Assembly (NCBI RefSeq): GCF_004104355.1
Contig: NZ_RJLM01000001.1
Location: forward strand, 1,220,711 to 1,284,710
Origin: Photobacterium chitinilyticum
GTDB taxonomy: Bacteria > Pseudomonadota > Gammaproteobacteria > Enterobacterales > Vibrionaceae
Length of the DNA stretch: 64,000 bases
Direction: 5' to 3'
A model generated the notes under the pieces. The model ran no database searches, had not been told where the DNA came from, and worked only from the letters and a program-made list of their open reading frames with translations. The position numbers and the translations under genes were made by a program. This document shows positions 25,897-34,482 of this stretch, piece after piece. Numbering within the stretch: position 1 is the first letter of the stretch; every line of letters begins with the position of its first letter.

Positions 25897-28176
25897 CTAA
25901 AATCTACTCTGAGTGAATTGCTTCCAGTGAATCACATCACTTGAAGCCTTAGATTGAATCAACGAATCAAATATACTTTCTTTCAAGTTTAGGAAAATAT
26001 AAAAACCGGCAATGTCTGATTTTGAATAATCGGACCATTCTATTTTCTCGAAAAAACCATCCAATTGTTTTTCAAGCATCTTGTAACTTTCATTTGCACA
26101 TAATAATGCTTCATCATTGTCGGCATTTACTGACTTGTTCACATTTAGAGATGCTAATTGATGGGCAACCTCTGGGATCACTTTATCCTTATATTCTGCT
26201 CTGGCTTTCATCACCAGCGGGTTGTTCCTCAACCGCAGCTCTGACTCTGTCAAGGTCAAAAGATGATGGCAAAGTAACTCGCACTGACCACAGAATGCAG
26301 TAATATCCTCAGCCGCAAGTTGCTCATAATATGCTGTATTCACTTTACTTCCCCATACCTTCAGCTTACGTACTGTTACTTTCATCGTTGCCAGGTGCCA
26401 CCCCAACCTCCACCGATACCAAAAGGAAGGTGATTCTTTCTGATGACAGGTTATGACTCCACATACATGACGACAAAAACGCTCTCGCATCACCAAAAAC
26501 AGATGTTCTGGGCGTGATGAGAACGGAAAATAATAGGAGAAAACCACCATAAACACGACAAGGTAAAACAAAGTTACGATTGTCAAAATGATACCGAAGT
26601 GATAGATCATGTCGTTACTGATACCCAAGGTAAACATCCCGATCAGAAAAAAAATAGTGATCGGTCCCTTGAATAAATAAAACCCGACAAAGGTATAGAT
26701 AAAAATAAACACGGCGAGTTCAGATCCCAAAGACAACTGTGGCAAAATGAATACATAGGCAGGAACTGAAAAAATAAACCCTAATGAAAATAGTATTAAT
26801 AATAAGACGGGATGAATGGGTAAATAAGAAAGAATAGAAACAAACAAAGTACAAAAAATGACGAAATTGTACCCACCAGGGGGATTAAACAATATCCAAA
26901 TTATACCTGTCAGCCAGTACGTCAACACCACTTTAATTGCTGATTTGGCATTTTCGGCATCCCACCAATTAAAAACCGGCGACCCTTTCGGCAACACCTC
27001 ATGGGTGGTCATTCTGCCTGTTACCGAGTCGATACAACTCACCGCACTGATTAGACAAGTTAATTTTTCATCAAGTTTGCTAAATAAGAAGCCGCTGGTA
27101 ATTGTGGTACCGCGTACCAGATGACTCACCGCCTGAAGCTTATCCGAATTATAGATAACAGGCGTACTCTCTAGATGCACGCCTCCTTCTTTTCTTTCCC
27201 ATGCTGACGGAATTTGCTGGAACAGTTGCGATATATCTTCAACCAGATCTTGATAGTTATCGATAAAGTGATGCGACTGAGTCGCTAGCTGATCTTGACT
27301 TTTCGCTGCAAAAAGCAGTAATTCGGTGATCTGACGATAGTACAACAGCGCATAATCCCACTCTTTTTTATAGGCTGATATTTCACTGCACTCAGTACTA
27401 ATCGTATTGTAGCGAGATTCCAGCGCATCTTGGGCTGCATACAGAGCCGGGATCAGTTCGGCAACGCCTGGCTGAGAGGATTTTTCACTCTCTACCGTGT
27501 CGGGCTCTATTTTATCACCAGAACTTGAAGCTATGGGCTTTTCTACCGTCGTTTGGCTAATCACTGAAAATAGCCGGGACTGAATATTGCCAAGTTCATC
27601 TGCCAATTGACGTAGATTCTGTTCAACCTGCGGCGGAAAAACAAAAACGCCAACCAAAGTATAAACCACGACTCCAAAAACAGTCATATAAGTGCGATCA
27701 AGGCCATATAAAAATGCACCTTCCGCATCCCCACCGTTAAACATCATCAGGATCATCACACCCGTCAACATGAACAGCGTCGGGTCCGCAAGATAGGCAC
27801 TGCGAATATAGAAAACCACAGCAACGATCAATGACACCGAAAGCATGTACAGCATCCGGTCCTGGGCAAAAAAACCGACCAGCACCAAACCAATAACTGC
27901 ACCTACGATTGTCCCTAAAACTCTGAGTGTGCCTTTTGCAAGAGATTCTCTGCGGCTGCCAGTAGAAGCAATCAGCATCACTGTCGTTGCCGCTGTCGAT
28001 GGTTGCGGCCACCCAAGGGCCATCGGGATCAGGAACGCAAGAGTAAGGCTTATTGCAACTCGAGTGGCAAACTTAAACTTCTCGCTGAGGCAAAAAGGAA
28101 AAAGCCAATTGTTAATATGGAGAGATGAAATTCCAGAACCAGACTGTCTTGCAGGTTCTGCGCTTTCCTCGGCCAT
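25897..28176 (-). CDS. FUSC-family inner-membrane efflux pump (AaeB-like)
   Basis: 759 residues with two banks of about five or six membrane helices (about 35-185 and 415-550) separated by a large cytoplasmic, coiled-coil-rich region. Beginning FATRVAISLTLAFLIPMALGWPQPSTAATTVML, it follows the PF04632/AaeB pattern, as does the second bank. AaeB exports aromatic carboxylic acids in E. coli; here the substrate is unknown. First gene of the probable operon FUSC-NodT-aaeX-aaeA-K+ channel-AI-2E family. GGTAGGCG is a close ribosome site before the ATG; the short spacing makes the exact start slightly uncertain. Confidence 0.9.
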   Translation of the reverse strand: MAEESAEPARQSGSGISSLHINNWLFPFCLSEKFKFATRVAISLTLAFLIPMALGWPQPSTAATTVMLIASTGSRRESLAKGTLRVLGTIVGAVIGLVLVGFFAQDRMLYMLSVSLIVAVVFYIRSAYLADPTLFMLTGVMILMMFNGGDAEGAFLYGLDRTYMTVFGVVVYTLVGVFVFPPQVEQNLRQLADELGNIQSRLFSVISQTTVEKPIASSSGDKIEPDTVESEKSSQPGVAELIPALYAAQDALESRYNTISTECSEISAYKKEWDYALLYYRQITELLLFAAKSQDQLATQSHHFIDNYQDLVEDISQLFQQIPSAWERKEGGVHLESTPVIYNSDKLQAVSHLVRGTTITSGFLFSKLDEKLTCLISAVSCIDSVTGRMTTHEVLPKGSPVFNWWDAENAKSAIKVVLTYWLTGIIWILFNPPGGYNFVIFCTLFVSILSYLPIHPVLLLILFSLGFIFSVPAYVFILPQLSLGSELAVFIFIYTFVGFYLFKGPITIFFLIGMFTLGISNDMIYHFGIILTIVTLFYLVVFMVVFSYYFPFSSRPEHLFLVMRERFCRHVCGVITCHQKESPSFWYRWRLGWHLATMKVTVRKLKVWGSKVNTAYYEQLAAEDITAFCGQCELLCHHLLTLTESELRLRNNPLVMKARAEYKDKVIPEVAHQLASLNVNKSVNADNDEALLCANESYKMLEKQLDGFFEKIEWSDYSKSDIAGFYIFLNLKESIFDSLIQSKASSDVIHWKQFTQSRF

Positions 28177-28333
28177 CGCCTACCCCGCACATATTCATTC
28201 AATCTGTATAGACTAGATGAATATCTTGCAGCCTAAGCGAAGAAAGTGTCTTAGATATAACACTCTATGGATAAGGTTAAGAGAAGTTAAGGTTAGGAAG
28301 AGACAATCGAAACAATCGCACCCAGCAATAAAG

Positions 28334-28361
28334 TGACAACGTCACAGGCGTGACGTTGTCA
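28334..28361 (-). terminator. Terminator between the amidohydrolase and the FUSC operon
   Basis: Perfect 11-bp stem TGACAACGTCA/TGACGTTGTCA with a 6-base loop at 28334-28361, followed on the minus strand by CTTTATT. It lies 9 bases after the amidohydrolase stop. The T run is weak, so read-through into the FUSC operon is possible. Confidence 0.6.
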
Positions 28362-28369
28362 TTATAAAG

Positions 28370-29668
28370 TTACACAATTTTGGGTTGCAGCCACTCTATA
28401 GCATTCAAGAACAGTTTGACGGCTGGCAACATGCGACTTTCATCAATATCGAAATCACCGTTATGATGGCCCGCCGTTAAGTCCGAGCCGACCAAACAAT
28501 ATATCGCTTTGCCGCCATTAGTCTGTACCCGATCAACTAAATAACCGGCATCTTCACTTGCACCAAAATCTTTCTCACGCACAACTTCGGAGAAACCACT
28601 ATAGGGGCCAAGCTTAGCCAGCAACTCAACCATTTCCTGATCATTTTGCAGACCGATAGCCTCACCCTGCGCTTTGATTTCAACCTTGACGCCATGCATC
28701 ATGGCAGCAGCCTGAGCTATCTGTTCAGCCTGCTGATACATATAGCTATTTAACTCGCGGTTCTCACCACGGGTTTCCCCCATCAGTACGGCATTGGCAG
28801 GAACCACATTACGCCCGTCACCAGCATGGAGCTGGCCAACATTAAGGCGAGTCATGCCATCACGGTGGCGAGGTATTGCGAGCATCTGAGTAACAGCCGT
28901 ACACGCAGCAGCAAGAGCATTGCGACCGGCATTAGGTTCGATACCTGCGTGGGCGGGTTTGCCAGAAAAATGTAAATCGAACTTTGAGCTGCATAAGAAA
29001 TGCTGAGGATCGCAAACCAAGGTACCGCTAGGAACATTCATACCAATATGCGCAGCAAAGAAATAATCGACATCATCCAGCCAGCCACTTTCGGCAATCG
29101 CTTTACCGGCGCGACACCCTTCTTCTGCTGGCTGAAAAAGCAGCTTTATCTTACCGCAAAGGACACCTTTGTTTGCTGCCAACGTTTCTGCAATACCCAA
29201 ACCTATAGCGGCATGGGCATCATGTCCACAGGCATGAGCAACGCCTGGTGAAAGCGAAGCAAATCCGAGAAAGCGTGGCCGGTGAGAGTCATCCTGATTT
29301 TCCATGACATCAACAGCATCAATATCAAAACGCAGTGCGATTACTGGCCCCGGACGCCCCGTATCCAATATGGCACCGACGCCGGTTACTCCATTCATTT
29401 GGGCTAGGTGCTCAAGCTCAGCTCCCCAGCTGATAGCACGCTCTTGAGCTTTGACAACATTGGCGTCGTCTCGACCCATGATCGTGTCATGGGCAATGAT
29501 CGAGTCAGAAAAGAAAAGCTCATATCCCTGCGACTGCAGCAAACCTGCAATCCGGCTGGTGGTAAAAAACTCGCACCACGCCGACTCAGGGTATCGATGA
29601 AACTCTCGACGATAGTTCATCAATCGCTGAGATAGCGCCTGTTCATCCACTGTTATATTTTGTACCAC
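28370..29668 (-). CDS. M20-family amidohydrolase, AbgA-like
   Basis: 432 residues, similar in length and sequence to E. coli AbgA, subunit A of p-aminobenzoyl-glutamate hydrolase. Metal ligands Cys147, His149, His152 (VAHACGHDAHAAIG), the Glu pair in FQPAEEGCRAG, and the AHIGMN His are present. FHRYPESAWCEF and LDTGRPGPVIALRFDIDAVD match AbgA. It would split an N-acyl or aminobenzoyl amino acid; no AbgB or AbgT partner is visible here. Start GTG with AGGAC seven bases upstream. It begins 43 bases after the AttH-like gene, so it may be the last gene of that ABC operon. Confidence 0.88.
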   Translation of the reverse strand: MVQNITVDEQALSQRLMNYRREFHRYPESAWCEFFTTSRIAGLLQSQGYELFFSDSIIAHDTIMGRDDANVVKAQERAISWGAELEHLAQMNGVTGVGAILDTGRPGPVIALRFDIDAVDVMENQDDSHRPRFLGFASLSPGVAHACGHDAHAAIGLGIAETLAANKGVLCGKIKLLFQPAEEGCRAGKAIAESGWLDDVDYFFAAHIGMNVPSGTLVCDPQHFLCSSKFDLHFSGKPAHAGIEPNAGRNALAAACTAVTQMLAIPRHRDGMTRLNVGQLHAGDGRNVVPANAVLMGETRGENRELNSYMYQQAEQIAQAAAMMHGVKVEIKAQGEAIGLQNDQEMVELLAKLGPYSGFSEVVREKDFGASEDAGYLVDRVQTNGGKAIYCLVGSDLTAGHHNGDFDIDESRMLPAVKLFLNAIEWLQPKIV

Positions 29669-29711
29669 TTTTTCGTCCTATCTTTTACGGCAAACCGGAT
29701 GAGTTTCACGA

Positions 29712-30800
29712 TTAATAACCGGTTAATTCCATAAATCCCTGTCCTGAATGACTGCCCTTGACCCTTATCGGCCCTTCCCAATATGAGAAGACAAATGGCA
29801 ACCACTGCTCCTTGCGGACAACATTCACTTCAAGTTGTATCTGTTGTGTCGGTACCTCAATTCGCCACTTAAGTGGGAATTGTTTCCCTTGGTATCTTGC
29901 TAAAGATATTGGCGTTAACCTGATATCTTCAGGCTGCAATACGATTGTTTTACCATCTGGCCAGCTTAAAGAACCAAAGTAATACGACTCGGCATTCTCT
30001 TCTCTGATCTGATAAACCATTAAGGCGCTGCCGTCATCTAAATGAATTGAAAACCAATCCCAGCCCTGCTGTTTTTCTGATAGGCCTTCACTGCTCCATT
30101 CACGATCATACCAGCCATCACCTTTCACTTTATAGGTTTTCCCGTCTAGCTCTAGCGTACCGCTAAGCGCCAAGAAAGGCGCGCTGTAGTAATAGGAGGC
30201 TATGTCTTCTGTCGGGTGCTTCTTGCTGTAACCGTTATCACCCTGAAAGATCAATTTCCCTAAGTTACTAATATCGAGATCGGCTGCCATTTCTCCGTCA
30301 GAAAATTCAAGTGTGCCCGGAAAAGGCGAATCACCATAAGAACGCCATAACCAGTTGTCTAGCCACGCTCGGTAAGGATTTGCCGTCACGCCCGCCTGTC
30401 CGATCCCGCCACGGGCGAAGCGTTCGGCATACCAGACTTTATCTTTGCTGGTTACTACGATATGAGCCATATACCTTTGTGGGCTTTTCCATCCATTGCC
30501 AGCTTCACTCCCAGACGCGAAACGAAAAAGTGTCCACTGAACACCAAACGTTTCACCACTTTCTGACTCGAGATTTGCAGTGAGATACCACCACTCAGCT
30601 TTGAAGTCAGGGTGACCGAGGTGATCTTGTGGAAACACCCATTTTTTCCCGGGGACAACAGGCTGATAGATTCCCTCCGCTCCCTGACGGAGTATATCGG
30701 CGGAGTTTGATTGGGTTTCGACAGAGTCACAACCCGTTAGCATCATGAAGCACAACAACGTGAACATTGCCAATCCACGGCTAGCAAATTGATACAGCAT
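29712..30800 (-). CDS. AttH-like lipoprotein (CrtC/lipocalin-like domain)
   Basis: 362 residues from the ATG at 30800, with a lipoprotein signal (LTGC, Cys24). The body belongs to the carotenoid 1,2-hydratase/AttH family (lipocalin-like): KKWVFPQDHLGHPDFKAEWW, AHIVVTSKDKVWYAERFARGG and GDGWYDREWSSEGL are the conserved patches. The domain occurs in AttH of AttEFGH ABC systems of marine bacteria. The ATG overlaps the TGA stop of the permease gene by one base (TGATG), so translation is coupled. A TTG one codon upstream gives a slightly longer frame. The protein may sit on the periplasmic face of either membrane and bind a lipid-like molecule. Confidence 0.87.
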   Translation of the reverse strand: MLYQFASRGLAMFTLLCFMMLTGCDSVETQSNSADILRQGAEGIYQPVVPGKKWVFPQDHLGHPDFKAEWWYLTANLESESGETFGVQWTLFRFASGSEAGNGWKSPQRYMAHIVVTSKDKVWYAERFARGGIGQAGVTANPYRAWLDNWLWRSYGDSPFPGTLEFSDGEMAADLDISNLGKLIFQGDNGYSKKHPTEDIASYYYSAPFLALSGTLELDGKTYKVKGDGWYDREWSSEGLSEKQQGWDWFSIHLDDGSALMVYQIREENAESYYFGSLSWPDGKTIVLQPEDIRLTPISLARYQGKQFPLKWRIEVPTQQIQLEVNVVRKEQWLPFVFSYWEGPIRVKGSHSGQGFMELTGY

Positions 30801-33259
30801 CAAAAAGCCTCCCGTAACGATAGAATGGCAGAACGTTTAACCAGACGCCAAACCGGCCAGGCCCCCGCGATCAATAAAACGGCTAATGCAGACCCCAAAG
30901 AAGTCAGATATTCATACGGGAAGTACTGTACAGGCATTGTCCAACCAAAAGAATATTTCAAAACAACATCAATAAGCAGCTGGGCCAGTACCAGTCCAAG
31001 AGGCAATGCAATCACTGCCGTCAGTACACCTATCATCAACAACTGCCCGCCTCCCAAGGCTGCAAGCTCTCGTCCCGTCATTCCCATACAGCGCAACAGC
31101 GCAAACTGGCGTTGACGCGAGATTTCACCGGCTACCGTGGCAAAGAACAGACCGCAAACTGCAATAAATAACGTCAATTTACCCAGGGTTGCCGTAACAA
31201 TAAACGTACGATCAAACACCCGCATTGCCTGCGCCATGAGTTCGACATTATTACGAACCCGCTCAGGTGACAGGTGGAACCGCTCACCCATTTCCTTCAT
31301 AACAGCCATACTGTCTGTATCCGGTTTCAGGTGAACAGCCAAACCAACTTGCCCCTTATAAGGCCAATAGTCCTGCCAGCGTTTATGAGACAGAATAACC
31401 TGGCCATAGGGGTTACCGTAATCGTAGTAGACACCAGCGATTAACCAGCGCTTGTTCATCGGAGCGGGTAACTCTATTTCATCGCCGGGATGCCAGTTCT
31501 GCTTGAGTGCCATTGACTCGCTGACAAGTACAGCCCGCTGGTGATGCAAACGCTGCCAATAATCGGGTATCGCAACTTTAATCGAAAGGGCCTGCTGCTC
31601 CTCTCGGGTTCCGCCGATACTGACAACCTGTAGCGTGCCCGCTTCTGTCAATATCTCTTTGCGCCACTGCCACCAGACCTGTTTCACTTCATCGCGGCTA
31701 TCCAGCCAGCTGGCAATCCGTGGAGCGACATTCAGAGAAGGACGGACATAAATATCAGCCGCAAGACGCTGGTCTAGCCACACCTCGGTCGTACTACGGA
31801 AACTGCCGACCATCGTTTCCATACCAATGTTTGATGCCAGTGCCAGCATAAACGCCATTGCCGCTACCCCTCGGTAACTAAGGCTTGCTGCTGCATCGGA
31901 AAAGAACCAACGTAACCGCGCCGAGCGCACTACCTGCCCGAGGCCCTGAAAGAGTTGCCATAACAAGAACGGCATACTCAGCGCAGAAGCGATCAGGATA
32001 AATGCAATCAGGACAAAACCTGCCATCTGGCCATGCGGAAGCTGATACACAGCCGCTGCCGCGCCAATGAACATACACGAGAAAAGTGCCTGCCACGCAA
32101 ATTCACGGCCACTAAAGCGAACCAGAGACATATGGGTAGATAGACGCGCTGGCTGAGTTTTTATTAACCGGATCAGTGGCCAGCCACAAGCCAACAGGCT
32201 ACCGAACAAGGCGATAGCCAATGATGCCAGGCCCCATTGCCAATGCCAGCTCACAGATAAGCTAACATTCGCGCCATATAAGCTATTTAATGTTTCCGCC
32301 ACAGAAGGCAGCAGCTGCTGAGCAAGCAGCAGTCCAAGTAAGTTGCCGCCGACCAAGCCGAGGGTGATCCACACCAAAAGCTCTAACAATAGCGCTTTCG
32401 CCAACTGCGAACCGGAAACACCGGCCTGACGAAGCAAGCCAACCAAAGGCTGACGCTGAGACAAAGACAGAGACATCGCCTGATAGAAGATAAACAGGCC
32501 GACAACAAAGGCCAGCATACCCATTGCAAACAAATTTAAGTGAAATGCTTCGGTCAGGGGCTCAAGGGTCGCACTTTGATGACGTTCCAGTTTCAAAGCC
32601 GGCGGTAATTGCTCGGTAAGGGCTAACAGTTGTTTCGGTGACATCTTACCGCATAAGATTGCGGTCAGGCCCGTGCCGGGTTGCAGGTCACGCACTAGTG
32701 ACATGTCTGCGATCATCCTTGGGCCTTGAATCCTTTCTTCGTCCACAACCTTCAGTGGACCAATCTGTTTTCCGTGCTCTAAGGTTAAGAACTGGCCGTC
32801 TACCACACCCATGTAGCTTGCAAGCTGCTCTCCCACCATGATTGGATAAGGCGGACGCATCAGCGACATCATCTGGCTTTGGTTTTGACTCGTGACCTGA
32901 TCTTTGAAATTCGAGAACATGGCAATGGGATCGATGCCGACAATTTCAAAATCTCGGTTTTGGTCAGTAACAATCCTGTGCTGATCCATCGGAACACATT
33001 GGCTAAAGCCCGCCCGACGTAACTGAATATAGAAGCCCTGGGGAACTTTAATTGCTGGCTGGTTATGGCGAATTCGATACGGAAAAGGATTAGAAAAAAG
33101 TTGTTCGCCCTGACGGTAGCTTTCTCTGGCCTGCTGGTTAACGCCCATAACACCAACTAGCAAGGCAATACCTAATGTCAGGCCAAGCCATACCAACACA
33201 ATCTGGAAAGGGTGGCGCTTATAATGCCCCCAAAGCGCTTTAGCTACGGGGCTTGACAT
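30800..33259 (-). CDS. FtsX-type ABC permease, AttF and AttG in one chain
   Basis: 819 residues. Two FtsX/MacB-type permease halves, each with a membrane helix, a large periplasmic region and three further helices: first half about 15-370, second about 400-815 (PF02687-like ends LVGLLRQAGVSGSQLAKALL and FALLRCMGMTGRELAALGGG). In AttEFGH systems AttF and AttG are usually described separately; here they are one protein. The start at 33259 is supported by AGGGAGG 8 bases upstream, while a frame extending to 33292 is not. It overlaps the end of the ATPase gene by 20 bases. Probably works with AttE as a lipoprotein- or lipid-handling exporter, like LolCDE. Confidence 0.88.
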   Translation of the reverse strand: MSSPVAKALWGHYKRHPFQIVLVWLGLTLGIALLVGVMGVNQQARESYRQGEQLFSNPFPYRIRHNQPAIKVPQGFYIQLRRAGFSQCVPMDQHRIVTDQNRDFEIVGIDPIAMFSNFKDQVTSQNQSQMMSLMRPPYPIMVGEQLASYMGVVDGQFLTLEHGKQIGPLKVVDEERIQGPRMIADMSLVRDLQPGTGLTAILCGKMSPKQLLALTEQLPPALKLERHQSATLEPLTEAFHLNLFAMGMLAFVVGLFIFYQAMSLSLSQRQPLVGLLRQAGVSGSQLAKALLLELLVWITLGLVGGNLLGLLLAQQLLPSVAETLNSLYGANVSLSVSWHWQWGLASLAIALFGSLLACGWPLIRLIKTQPARLSTHMSLVRFSGREFAWQALFSCMFIGAAAAVYQLPHGQMAGFVLIAFILIASALSMPFLLWQLFQGLGQVVRSARLRWFFSDAAASLSYRGVAAMAFMLALASNIGMETMVGSFRSTTEVWLDQRLAADIYVRPSLNVAPRIASWLDSRDEVKQVWWQWRKEILTEAGTLQVVSIGGTREEQQALSIKVAIPDYWQRLHHQRAVLVSESMALKQNWHPGDEIELPAPMNKRWLIAGVYYDYGNPYGQVILSHKRWQDYWPYKGQVGLAVHLKPDTDSMAVMKEMGERFHLSPERVRNNVELMAQAMRVFDRTFIVTATLGKLTLFIAVCGLFFATVAGEISRQRQFALLRCMGMTGRELAALGGGQLLMIGVLTAVIALPLGLVLAQLLIDVVLKYSFGWTMPVQYFPYEYLTSLGSALAVLLIAGAWPVWRLVKRSAILSLREAF

Positions 33260-33911
33260 GAAGCTGGCCTCCCTGAAGTCGAATACAGCCATTCATATGC
33301 TCTGCGACTTGTTTACTGTGTGTGACCAATAGCAATGTACAGTCAAGCTGACGCGTAAGGTTGACGAGCAAACGTATTACCGCACCGGCATTTCGTTCAT
33401 CAAGGCTGCCTGTCGGCTCATCGGCCAACAATATATCCGGCTCCATGTAAAGCGCACGGGCAATGGCAGCTCGCTGCTGCTGACCACCTGACATTTCTTC
33501 TGGGTACCGCCCGAGTAGCGGCATGAGATCAAGCGCCGAAATAATCTGACGCCATAATTCTGGCTTCTCCTCCAGCCCTTTTAGCTGGCGGCAGAAACGA
33601 ATATTATCAGCAGTAGTTAAAGTGGGGAGTAAATTGAATTGCTGAAAAACGAGACCAATGTTGTTACGACGAAAGGCAGTACGCTCGCGCTCGGAAATCG
33701 CATGGATGGGTGTTTTACCTAACCAGACTTCACCAGAATCTACCGTGTCCAAACCTGCAATCAAATTAAGCAAGGTACTTTTGCCCGAGCCGCTTTCCCC
33801 CATCAGGGCCAACTGCTCACCTTGCTTTAGCTCCAGCTCTGCACCTTGCAAGACGGAGTGATACTCACCGCCATCCTGGTAGCCTTTGCAGAGCTCCACT
33901 AGTCGTAACAT
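33240..33911 (-). CDS. ABC transporter ATPase, AttE/LolD/MacB-like
   Basis: 223 residues. Walker A GESGSGKST (about 38-46), Q-loop VFQQFNLLPTLT, ABC signature MSGGQQQRAAIARAL, Walker B ILLADEPTGSLDE and the H-loop VTHSKQVA are all intact. The length and EPTGSLDE phrase place it with LolD/MacB-type mechanotransmission ATPases, matching its FtsX-type partner encoded next. First gene of the Att cluster; GGGGATTTAG lies before the ATG. Expected to energise handling of a periplasmic or membrane substrate rather than uptake. Confidence 0.92.
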   Translation of the reverse strand: MLRLVELCKGYQDGGEYHSVLQGAELELKQGEQLALMGESGSGKSTLLNLIAGLDTVDSGEVWLGKTPIHAISERERTAFRRNNIGLVFQQFNLLPTLTTADNIRFCRQLKGLEEKPELWRQIISALDLMPLLGRYPEEMSGGQQQRAAIARALYMEPDILLADEPTGSLDERNAGAVIRLLVNLTRQLDCTLLLVTHSKQVAEHMNGCIRLQGGQLHVKPRS

Positions 33912-34482
33912 CTAAATCCCCAAATTTTTGTAGGTGTTTTCCGAAAGTGAAATTTACAGCAAAGCCCGGATTCGAGAAAGTACTTTAAAAGTCTCATTTG
34001 GAAATAAAAATGCAATGCGTTACAAACCACCCACAATTTAAACAATCCGCCTACACGCCAATCACAACAACTTGAAAATCAAGATACTTCGAATGAATAA
34101 GGTGCGCACGACCTGCTTAATTTATGTCATTTCAGCCATTCCCCTTATTCTACCATTATTATTAAGCAAGTTAGTTATTCATTCTTACGAGTGCATTGCC
34201 ATGGCATATACCCACTCTCATGGTAATTGTAAGACAAGTGAACAAAAAGCTGTAATTGAAGTCGGTGTCCACAACAAATTACGAGCACATTTTTACTTTT
34301 AATATGAAACAGAATTTAAGATGAGCTCGATCCCTTCCAAATACCTTAAGAAAAATACGACACAGACAGTTTGAATTTTATCCGCTACATTTCTATTAGC
34401 AGTGCATATTATTCAGATAGCCTTCATTAACAGACTTATATACGAACTTTGATAAAACGTTACAGCAGGGAGCATGTAATAG
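33912..34482. other. 571-bp AT-rich spacer between attE-like and ybjT-like genes
   Basis: Divergent intergenic region holding promoters for both flanking genes. Apart from the doubtful small ORF listed separately I see no gene, RNA or clear hairpin. Confidence 0.4.
34093..34302 (+). CDS. Doubtful small membrane-protein ORF, 69 residues
   Basis: From the ATG at 34093 it would encode a protein with one hydrophobic helix (about 6-26: LIYVISAIPLILPLLLSKLV) and a short tail with two Cys. The pattern vaguely recalls small Vibrio membrane proteins but I cannot match it. There is no ribosome site before the ATG and the frame lies in an AT-rich intergenic region. It could be a remnant or chance ORF. 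Confidence 0.25.
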   Translation: MNKVRTTCLIYVISAIPLILPLLLSKLVIHSYECIAMAYTHSHGNCKTSEQKAVIEVGVHNKLRAHFYF

